Positions 12,028-21,800 of a DNA stretch of 64,000 nt are shown piece after piece; positions within the stretch are counted from its first letter, which is position 1, and each line of letters starts with the position of its first letter. Made by a program: the position numbers and the translations under genes. The notes under the pieces are model-generated. The model was not told the origin of the DNA, did not search any database, and worked only from the letters and a program-made list of their open reading frames with translations. The DNA comes from Selaginella moellendorffii (Eukaryota; Streptophyta; Lycopodiopsida; Selaginellales; Selaginellaceae): contig NW_003314295.1 of NCBI RefSeq assembly GCF_000143415.4, positions 657,410 to 721,409 on the forward strand. Direction: 5' to 3'.

Positions 12028-13043
12028 TTTAGTATCAGAACAGTTTCAGGTCCAACTCTATTGGTTAGCTAGGGGAATCACACCATATATTAATGGGCAT
12101 CTAGCAGGTCCAATTTGCTTTCGCTAGGCTTAACGTAAGGGGTAGGGTGTCAAGAGAGTGGGGTTCTCAAGAAAGCTGCAATTCTCAACTTCCATTCACA
12201 AAGGCGTGAACTTGTAAAGAAGCATAGTGGATTATAAGCAACCAAAGGAAATGGAGAAGGGAGAAAAATGCAAGCACGAGGATTCAAGCTTAGGAAAGTA
12301 AACTTGAGAGGTTCAAGGTTAAGACTGTATTCCTAACCTTGATGTAAGCAGTAGTGACTATAAAAGTAGGACTTAGAATGTTTTTAAACTTATCCTTAAT
12401 ACAAAATACATTGCAATATATCGTCATTCTGCCTATCTCTTTGGCTCTTCATGACAATGGCAATGTCTTACTTACCCACCGCCTTCAAGGGATCAAAGGC
12501 GTGGGACTAGCACCTTCAAGCACATGTTCATAGTCTCTATTTAGCTTGGCACAAGCAGGTAAGTGCACTCTTCTTGTAGTGTAGTTTTAGATTTAGGGGA
12601 TTTGAAACTCCTAAGAAGATCTCATGTGGACGTTTCCTCCCAGTTTAGAGATTCCAGGAGTTTTCATTGGCGACCATGGTGGGATACGGTGACATAAAGA
12701 GCTCATGGAATAGAGCAGACCAAGACGCTCATTTCCCCCAAAACTTCAAGGAAAACGAACCAAAGACGCACAAGAAAATGGCATAGGAAGAAAAAGACCC
12801 AAAAATCAAGAAAAACAAGACCGTAAAATAAAAACGGTGGAAGATCATGAAGGCATAAAGAAAAAAATGGAGTGTAAGACCAAAAGATGAAGAACACTTA
12901 AAGATTGAAGCCACCCAAGTCGTGGAAAACTTAGAGCGTATGCGTAACTGTTTTGGCGAGAGGTTGAAGAAAGTGAATATTCCAAGAATCTACAATAAGG
13001 AAACGACCAAGGGAAAATTCTAGCGGCTGGAGATGGAGGAAGA
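12028..13043 (+). promoter_or_regulatory. Leader of element B: TATA box and second primer site
   Basis: The leader has a good TATA box (TATAAAAG, 12359-12366). About 300 bp later there is a TTTTCA terminus followed by TTGGCGACCATGGTGGGA (12667-12684), which resembles the Asp-tRNA-type primer binding site of Athila/Tat elements. I infer that part of 12028-12666 is an LTR (U3-R-U5). I found no matching full-length copy at the right end, so this is unproven. Confidence 0.4.
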
Positions 13044-13373
13044 ATGAAAAAACACAACTGCCCATTTGGTGACACAAGCTGTACAAGATACAAGGACTGC
13101 CTTTTGTGTGGTTTCAGAAATTGTGCAAAACCATACAAGCAATGCTATCTAAAATGGCGATGCAACACTTGCAAGCAAGCAAAAGCAAAACTCCGAATTA
13201 GGGATGAAAATGCCACAGCGGAGGAGAGTAGGAAACGAGAAGAAATAGCCCAAGAAAACGACACTAAAAAGAGAGATGATAGTTTAGAACAAACAGTGAA
13301 ACAAAGCTTCAGTTGCTTACAAAAACTTCAAGAAACAATTTTACGACTCTTTTACAAATTGTTTAGCAAATAG
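13044..13373 (+). CDS. Cysteine-rich ORF upstream of gag, function unknown
   Basis: A 109-residue ORF starts at an ATG. The first half holds seven or more cysteines in pairs (CTRYKDC, CGFRNC, CNTC), suggesting a small zinc-binding module. The second half is charged and helix-prone (EESRKREE, NDTKKRDD). It belongs to the leader region of element B, about 2 kb before gag. I do not recognise the family. The open frame in otherwise decaying DNA makes it worth noting, but it could be chance. Confidence 0.35.
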   Translation: MKKHNCPFGDTSCTRYKDCLLCGFRNCAKPYKQCYLKWRCNTCKQAKAKLRIRDENATAEESRKREEIAQENDTKKRDDSLEQTVKQSFSCLQKLQETILRLFYKLFSK

Positions 13374-13394
13374 GAAGAATGCAAAAATGAGGAA

Positions 13395-14186
13395 ATGTTG
13401 AAAGAAAAATATGTTTACTTCGATTTCTTTCCAACTCGAAGAACCCTGACTTGGGTGTATCGTGGACACCTCTTTCAGCAAACAATTGTCGAATTCCTAG
13501 GCATACACAAACATAAAACTTTTCAACCATTAACGTTTGCTTTCAACACTGACTTGACGAGAGTCATAGCATCAACAGAGTATGGAACCTTTGAACCACA
13601 AGTTCGTTGGTTTGTGGACACTCTTAGATTTAGAGATTTCGAAGAGAATGCGAAATTACTTTACCGACTTCTTCAAAGTCCTCTTCGTGTAATACTACTA
13701 ACAAGCACACTTATTGAACTATATACTATAGCATATTGGCACCGTTTAGGACGGACGAGAATAGCTGGAGAATTAAGAAATCAAGAACAAGGCTATCAAC
13801 AAATTCAAATTCGGAATTCGAGTTTGAGAAACCAATGGGAACCTGAACTTGAGTCAAGTTCAAGGGGACGACTTGAAAACTCAAGGATAACAAGTCAAAG
13901 GAGGAGAGATTTAAGACAGAATCACAATAGGCAAAGATTAAATACAGTAACAAATTTCAACTTTGACACTGAGGTCCAACGTCGAAACCCCAGCCTAGAG
14001 CTACATATTACTCGCAACCAACAAAGAAGAGTGCATCCAAGTAGTCTCAACATTTTAAGGAGTATTTTAGGAGATCTTGCGTCAAGGATTCAAACTTATA
14101 ATGCAAGAGTATTAATTAAGACTATCCTTTGGGAAGTTCGTGAAGCGATCGACTCTGATTGTGAGAGAGAACGCGCTATACGATAG
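13395..14186 (+). CDS. Extra 263-aa ORF of element B, function unknown
   Basis: The ORF starts at an ATG at 13395, 21 bp after the cysteine-rich ORF, and is the longest unbroken frame before gag. The N-terminal half is aromatic-rich and looks folded (DFFPTRRTLTWVYRGH). The second half is rich in Arg, Gln and Asn with many RR pairs, suggesting nucleic-acid binding. It ends in SDCERERAIR. No known retroelement domain is recognisable. Its length, position and intactness suggest a real element-encoded protein or the remains of one. Gag proper starts about 900 bp later in a more damaged region. Confidence 0.4.
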   Translation: MLKEKYVYFDFFPTRRTLTWVYRGHLFQQTIVEFLGIHKHKTFQPLTFAFNTDLTRVIASTEYGTFEPQVRWFVDTLRFRDFEENAKLLYRLLQSPLRVILLTSTLIELYTIAYWHRLGRTRIAGELRNQEQGYQQIQIRNSSLRNQWEPELESSSRGRLENSRITSQRRRDLRQNHNRQRLNTVTNFNFDTEVQRRNPSLELHITRNQQRRVHPSSLNILRSILGDLASRIQTYNARVLIKTILWEVREAIDSDCERERAIR

Positions 14187-15079
14187 AGGGAAGTAGAACA
14201 CCACCAGCAAGAACAGCATCAGGGAAATGCACCATCACAAAATCAACTATAGAGAAAAGCGTGCTGGATAAATCCGTGCACACATATGCTTAAAGCAACA
14301 AGAATCTGTTGGAAACTATACTGTGACGTGTGGACGTCATTAGAGACTAGAAACATACGAGAATTAGGACATTAAAAATATAACCATTGCTGTATTCAAC
14401 ATTTTCAAATATTACCAACGACTGGGAAACACAAAAGCTCATAGTGAGAGCTTGCATTCCAAAACAACCAACACATTGTAAGAGATTAAAACAATTGTTC
14501 AAGATTGGACTACTAGAAAGAATTGCAATCATTTGCATACCTGCTTGATCTCGCAGTTGGTGAGCAGTTTCCAAATTTACTAGCGAACAGCTATATTGAT
14601 CAATTTATGACACAACTGACCTCCTTCCACAAACAAAATCGTACTTACTTCCACCACCAGATTTTTCAAATACAAGACCTTTCTTGAGCTAGACTCAGGA
14701 AAGTGACCTCGAGAAGAAACTCGGGAAGAATTGAGAAAGAAAAAAAAAACTTGATTGAAAACTCAAGATACAAGAGCTTGACTTCGCAACAAAACCAAAT
14801 TTGTAGAAGACTCAAGACACAAGAGCTTGACTTCACATTTATACAACAAAATCAAACATGTAGAAGACTCAAGACATAAGAACTTAACTTTGCAATTTAT
14901 GAAGAACAACATTTGACTCAAAACACTTAGGCAAAACATAAATTCAAGAAACTTACCTCAACATTCAAGTTGAGAAAACTCAGCAAACTGAATGTACAAA
15001 CATAAACTAGACCCAATCAAGATCCGGGAAAGAAATCTTCAACAAAAGAATCAAAAAGTGAAAAGGGAAGAGATAGAAA
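14187..15079 (+). other. Element B internal spacer before gag
   Basis: The spacer is AT-rich and repetitive at low level: 'gaagactcaagacacaagagcttgac' type phrases recur two or three times around 14760-14890. No protein domain is visible. It is presumably untranslated leader or a decayed N-terminal gag extension. Confidence 0.4.
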
Positions 15080-16731
15080 AAGAGAAACTACAATAACAAC
15101 AACAACAAATTTTAGAAACAATATTAGAGAAGTACGACAAGGAGGATAAAGAAATTCAAGTTGCCGAGTCGAGCAACTCAGCCAAAGATAACAAAGAACT
15201 AAATATTGAAGGTGCCCCAGAGTTTGAGGCATTTGAAGAAGCAGAATATATAGCACCAAAGTTTTACTCCATTCCAGACTCACCAGAACAACAACTTCAC
15301 CAACAAAGTCTACAACTTCAAATGGCAATCATCAACCCAGCGACAACCATAGGGAACATGATTTCCTATCCCATTTTTACTGGTGGAAAAACTGAAGATG
15401 CAAACTAGCATCTTAAACAATTTGATCAAATTGTAAAGATGAACAAACAGGAAATGCATCGAGAAATACTTTTCCCATACACACTTAAAGGAAAAGCACT
15501 CAATTGGCATAATACACTCGATGATGCTTTGACCCATGATGAAAAGGTCACACAATTTAAGGAGCAATTCTAGACCGGTGGAACTCCAGAAGAACACTAT
15601 GAGATCATTAAAAACTTCAAGCAAAAATCATGTGAAGGAATTCAAGAATACACTCGAAGATTTAAGTTTCATGCAAAGCGCTGCAAGGATTTGATAACAG
15701 ATAAAGGAAAGAGCTTATCCTATATCCAAGGACTAAAAGAAATCTATAGAAACATGGTAGCAATTGCTGCTGCAACAGAGAATCCAGATGATGAAAATGT
15801 TGATACACTCTCCAAAGAAATCCTCATATTGGAAAAGCGATTCAAGCAATTCACAAAAGCTATACCTTCACAAACCGATGACGGTTCAAATGATGAAGAA
15901 GAGGAAGAAATATGCATTAAGACAAAGAAGAAAACACCAAAAGACCAAGACTTAAAGGATATAATCAGGAAAATCTCACAAACCAAACTCAAAGCAGGAG
16001 TGTGGTGTATAAAGTGTAAAAACGAGGGACATACATATTTGGAATGCAAATTACAACTACCAAAGTGTTAGATTTGTGAAAGAGAAGGCCATACAGCCAA
16101 AAAATGCCGATACAGGAATACAATGGAAGTTTCAAGAATTGAGAATGCTCCTTGTCAAGAGCCCAATCCTCAATATCAAGGAAACTGGAATCAAAATGCA
16201 CGACCACCATGAAATCAACCTCCAAGATACAACAATTATTATCAACGTGATGATAATTTGTATAATCAAAGACAAAACTATTACCAGCGAGACAATAGCA
16301 ACTACAATAGAATACCCCCTCAAGATCAAAGACCAAACAACTATACTAGAAATTATGGAAGAAACTACAATACATATCAGCAACGTGATAGACCTCATGA
16401 CAACTACCAACGTCCTCCCCCACGAAATTACAATTATGATCAAGAACCATATCAAAATTATAATCAAAGACCACCCCAGGCTCAAGGTTACAATTACAAC
16501 TAGCAACTTGCACCGCAACAAGATAATCGTCCTTGACAACCTTACCAAAATGCAAATCGTGAAAATAACCAAGGAGTAAACAATCAGGTTCCGAGGCCAA
16601 GACCACCAGCAGCACGGAATGTTGAGGTGGAAATTGACGAACCACAAACTTTTGAAAAACCAGCAATACGAACTATCACAAGACAACAATACAAGTGTCA
16701 GCAACTAGATAATCTGGAAGAATAAAATTAC
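15080..16731 (+). pseudogene. Element B gag relic with two CCHC zinc knuckles
   Basis: Nucleocapsid and capsid precursor. One frame runs from about 15120 with stops near 15406, 15571, 16069, 16213, 16501 and 16533. A gag core lies around 15350-15700 (FDQIVKMNKQEM, then ALNWHNTLDDAL, then QEYTRRFKFHAKRCKDL). Two zinc knuckles follow: CIKCKNEGHTYLEC (about 16009-16050) and CEREGHTAKKC (about 16075-16107), with a stop between them where Gln or Glu would be expected. A long Asn/Tyr/Gln-rich RNA-binding-like tail (about 16240-16500) comes next. Most stops can be explained by single C-to-T changes in Gln or Arg codons. Confidence 0.8.
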
Positions 16732-16806
16732 AATGATGAAGTTGAAATTATTCTAGAAACCGAATGGAAGAAAAGCAAGAAAATACTTCAAGCAATTCAG
16801 GCTGAA

Positions 16807-17412
16807 TTGCAGGAACAAGAACCGCAGGTTATTGAAGACCATGACAAACCATCCAATGATCAACAAACAACAAGTTTCTCTGAAGAAGAGCACACCTCAC
16901 TTGTAGAACAAATACTGCAACACGGAATCACATTAACCTTACAACAAATACTTCAAATAGCACCATATCTTAAGAGCCAAATACTTAAGATTTGTTGTCC
17001 ACAAATTCCTGATGCTCGCACTCAAGAAAAGCAATTTCCTTTTAAATCTGGGAAAGAGGATAATGTAAAAATCCAACTTGGAGATTATGATGATAATGTA
17101 CTATGTATTGACCTCAACATAGGCAAGAATCAAATCAATGGAGCAATACTCGATGGAGGCTCAAGCGTGAATATAATCGAGCATGGTATATGTAAAGTAA
17201 TGGGACTTGGACCCATACAACCTGCTCTTTTTGGTGTCCGCATGGTAGACCAACATGTTGTAAGACTAGCTGGCATAATACAAGATATCACCATTGGAAT
17301 CAAAGGACACAAGTTCAAGATCAACTTCATGGTATTAAAAATGCCAATTGAAGAATCCTCTTACGAACTCTTGCTTGGAAGACCATGGCTAAACAAAGCA
17401 GTTTATGCTTAA
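16807..17412 (+). pseudogene. Element B aspartic protease region
   Basis: An open segment of 201 residues holds a retropepsin-like fold: a strand with GAILDGGSSVNII (DGGS in place of the usual DTG/DSG), and then SYELLLGRPWL, the conserved C-terminal flap region of plant Gypsy proteases. It stops at 17410 (TAA) but resumes in the same frame to 17626, where the younger element is inserted. It lies between gag and the displaced RT at 25166, as expected for the gag-PR-RT-RH-IN order. Confidence 0.75.
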
Positions 17413-17631
17413 TATTGGATGGACCATGAAATTTGTATACAATTGGACAAAGGACAAACGAAAATAGCTACAACTACAACCAGGAAAATTCCGAAAAGAT
17501 TTCAACCAATTCAAGCCTAAGAATACAATTGGCAAGAAGGTTTGGACGACCTTGAAGAAACCAAACTCTTTGAAGCTTACCCAGAGCTACGAGCTTTTCA
17601 AGAAATCGATTTACACCATGTACTACCAGTA

Positions 17632-18778
17632 TGTAAGGAACCAACTCGCCGAGGTGTCGTAGGCTAAGGGAACCCCGAAAGCATGACCAAAATGACAAAG
17701 AGTTCATCGGATGGGACCAAGTCAAAGATCGAGTCCAAGACCGACTCTAGGACCGAGTTCGAGATAGAGTCCGGAATCGAGTCCAAGACCGACTCGGGGA
17801 CCGAGTTCGAGTCCGAGTTCGAGACCGAGTTCGAGACGGAGTCCGAGATCCGAAATCGGGTCCGAGACCGAGTCCGAAGTCGAGTCCGAGGTCGGGCCCG
17901 AGATCGGGTCCGAGATCGAGTCCGCGATCGAGTCCGAGACCGAATCCGAAGTCGGATCCGAAATCGGATCCGAGATCGAGCCAGAGACTAAGTCCAAATA
18001 CTAATACGGGTCAAGGGGTGAAAGCCCAAAGCGTGCGTCCCCCAGGGGGGGGGGGCTGCAGGGGGTTCCAAAAGTATAGTAGGGATAGTGAGGTCCAGGA
18101 ACCAGTTTTGAAGGGACTCTCCAGTTGGGCTTCCAAACCGACTTGAGGTTGGGATTGGGACTAAGGGGCCTTGGGTGGGAGTGAGCATGGACTTGGCTGG
18201 TGCCGGAGGGGCCATCCAAGGAAGTGCTCAAGAGCAGCTCCCACTCCCGAAAGGGAAACCGATTGCGGTGCTCCCGGCTCATGTGGAGTGGTGCCCCACT
18301 TGAGTACCATGCGGCTCATTGGTCCTCGCCCTGCCTAGGGGCTTGGGCCTTCCTTCGGGATGGAAGTGGGGGGCGAGAGGTACCCATACCGGGCCGCTAG
18401 GCCACGGTGTTTCGCCCCGGCGTCCCGAAGCAAGTGTTGCACTCAAGACTTGGGATTTAGAGGGTCCCATGATCAAGTCTTGTGGTACCAAAAGATGTTA
18501 GGAACCTGGAAGCTTGGTGTGCTTGGCTGCTTGTGCTTGCGGGGAGTGTAGCCGAACCTTAAGTCCAGTCTAACCCGGGGAGGGGGATTGGGAGTGATTT
18601 GGGAATCCGTGGATGGTGGCTAACACTCCGTTGCTCGTGCAGTGAGTAGCTGAGACCAAGTAGGAGCTGGTACCATAGGCGAGAACCTTGGCAAGGGAAC
18701 TTAGCAAAAGCCAAGGCGGTGTTGGACGGATAGGCGAGGTAAGCTGGCAAATTGGAAAGGAAAAATTTGTGGCTTACA
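17632..18778 (+). repeat. 5' LTR of the nested chromovirus
   Basis: The 1147-bp LTR is bounded by TGTAAG and CTTACA. It contains about 300 bp of GAGTCCGAGATC-like tandem repeat (about 17705-18000), a G11 run (18045-18055), and a GC-rich second half. It differs from the 3' copy by C/T at about position 18101 and T/C at about 18150. Short ORFs in it are products of the repeat, not genes. Confidence 0.95.
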
Positions 18779-18837
18779 ATTTGGTATCGGAGCCTTTATC
18801 TCAGTTCTAGCGAAGGATAGAGGCGGATTGCTGGGAG

Positions 18838-21800
18838 ATGGCAAGGGCAGGGCGTAAGCGAACCCAGGCGGAGACGGAACCTCTGCCGGAGCTGGAGCCT
18901 CCGGTCGAACAAGAGGCTATGGATGAGGAATCCTTGCATGAGGAGGACTCTAGTGAGGAAACTTCCAAACAGGAGTCCAGTGGCGAGGTTCGGTCGTCCA
19001 AGGCTCGATTGGACGTGCTAGAAGGACAGTTGGCACAGACCAATGCCCTGCTGGAGACTCTCGTACGCAAGTTAAAGCGTGACGAGAAGCGGAAGAAAAA
19101 GCAAAAGACTGCGGATGCTGGCAGCGCAGAAGGTGCGGACCCTTCGGCAGGGACTGAGGCAAAACCAGACAAGGTCAAACAGACCGAAGTGGAATCAGTC
19201 CCTCAGGCAGTTCCCAAGTACAAACCAAAGCCCCCACCGGTGTTCAAGGGAGTGAACGACTATAAGGTTGTGGAGGATTGGTTTTACGATATGGAGGACT
19301 ACTTCCGAGCGTTGCGGTTACCGAGCTTGGAGAAGGTCCCATGTGCAAAACCATACTTGGCAGATAATGCCAAGTCTTGGTGGAGAACAACGGAGGCCAA
19401 CGAAGGACCGGTGGCCACCTGGGACATGATGAAGGCGAGGATCCGCGCGATATACGTTCCTCCGAATGCCACTCTGCATCTGAGAGATGAGTTGAGTAGG
19501 CTGAAGCAGACTGGAACCATCCAGGAATATGTGAATGGGTTCATGGCAAAGAGGATACTTATCACGGACATGGGGGATATGGATGCGTTCCATGCCTTTA
19601 TATCAGGTTTGCAAACCTGGGCTCGCGGTGAGGTGATGCGCTGGAACCCGACCAACTACAAGGAAGCGTTGGATGCGGCCATCAAGGTGCATTTCAACGA
19701 TAACCTGCGAAAGGGGAACACGACGGGGTCGGGATCCACGTTTCACAAAGGGGCCAAACCGAGGGGAACATATAACAAGGGGAAATTCAAGAAGAGTTTC
19801 TCTAAGAATGAGTCCTCGGGGTTCCGGAAAGGCAAATCCGGTGGCCAGCGAGCGAGTACGTGGGGAAGTCAAGCGAAAAAAGACAAACCCACGGATAAGA
19901 AGGTCAAGTCGTATAGCAGCGTGGGCAACAACGTATGCTACAACTGCGGCGAAGCGGGACACTTCTCGAGGGAATGTCCCTACCCGAAGAAGGCTAGAGC
20001 CAATATGGCCATCAAGTCGGGTGAAGTCCAAACTGAGGTATGTGATCCAGTCCCTAACTCAAAGTTACTCATTACACGAGCAACTTTGGTAGAGAGTCGT
20101 TCGCGACATCTACTAGCCCTCCGAGGGAAGCTCGGAGGTAGCTTTGTTAAGATCCTTATTGACACGGGTGCTTCGGATAATTTTGTGGCTGCAGACATAG
20201 TCCGGCAAGCCGGACTAACGGTGCAGCGGCTAGGCGAACCAAGGACTATAGAGTTTGTTCAAGGTAGCCAAAGCACCGATGAGGTACTTCGACAAGCGAG
20301 AGTCGAAGTGGGGACATGGAAAGTGGACATGGATTTCACCGTCTTGGACATGGCGGGATTTGACGTGATCTTCGGAATGGATTGGTTTAATCGGTTCGTG
20401 GTAGCCCTACATGGACAAGGTAGGAACCTTGTGGTATTGGCGAATGCCCAAGGAAGAAGATCTAGGGTGGAGGCCCAGGATCTAAAGGTAGGGCGAAGCA
20501 AGGCCAAAGAGTCATGCTTAAACCTGGTGTCCACGAGAGGACAACTCACTAAAGGAACTAAGGCAGCCTTTTTGTGCTTACTCTCGGTGAAGAGTGACAA
20601 AAAGACAAGAACGGAAGAAGTACCTTTAGTGATCCAGCAGGTGCTGGACCAATTCCAGGATACGATGCCGGAGGAGCTACCGGCGGGGTTGCCCCCCACA
20701 CGACCGATAGAACATAAGATTGAGCTGGTCGAGGGTGCTGAGGCGGTGGTTCGTCCACCCTATCGATTGAACGAAAAAGAACTCAAGGAGCTCAAGAGCC
20801 AACTAGAGGAGTTGGTGGACAAAGGGTATGTTAGGTTGAGCAAGTCGCCGTATGGGGCGCCGGTGCTATTTGTGAAAAAGAAAGATGGATCTATGCGCAT
20901 GTGCATAGACTACCGGTTGCTCAACAAGTATACCAAGAAGAACAAGTACCCTTTGCCAAGGATCGAGGACCTGTTCGATAGGTTGGGAAAGGCAAAATAC
21001 TTCTCGAGGATTGACCTAAGGTCAGGATACTACCAGATCAGGGTAGCTGAGGAAGATGTCGAGAAGACAACCTGTCGAACGAGGTATGGGAGCTTTGAGT
21101 TTTTGGTGATGCCCTTTGGGCTGTGCAATGCGCCGGCAACGTTTTCGGCGTTGATGAACCACATCTTTGTACCCTATCTGGATCGCTTCGTGGTCGTCTA
21201 TATTGACGACATCCTGATCTATAGCGAGACGCTAGAGGAGCATGCCGAACACTTGGCGAAGGTGTTTGAGAAACTAAGGGAACACAAACTGTATGCTAAA
21301 GAGAGCAAATGTGACTTTGCTCAACAAGAGGTAAAGTTTCTCGGGCATGTGGTGGGCCAGGACGGGCTCAAGGTGGACCCGGAGAAGGTCCAAGCGATCC
21401 AGGAATGGGAATGACCATCGAATGTACATGAGTTGAGGGCGTTCCTAGGGCTATGCAACTACTATCGAAAGTTTATCAGACACTATTCGAGAGTAGCCCT
21501 GCCCTTAACGGACCAAACAGGAAAAGGGAAGATGGTATGGACAGCGGAATGCGAGGCGGCATTCGTCCACCTCAAGGGGAAGTTGAGGAAGGCTCCGGTG
21601 TTGGCATTACCAGACTTTGGTAAAGACTTTGAGGTAGACACGGATGCTTCGGACTTTGCGTTGGGCGCAGTTTTGAAGCAAGACAACCATCCAGTAGCGT
21701 TCTTCTCGAAGAAGCTGGACAAGGCTCAACGAAAGTGGCCTGCCCACGAGAAGGAATTGTTTGCGGTGGTCAAGGCGCTCAAGGAGTGGCGACACTACCT

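Noticed and set aside
17683-17991. ORFs of Glu/Ser/Arg repeats in the LTRs (also 24065-24373 and 8244-8474)
   Set aside because: They are direct translations of the GAGTCC tandem repeat, open on both strands, inside LTRs with no start context.
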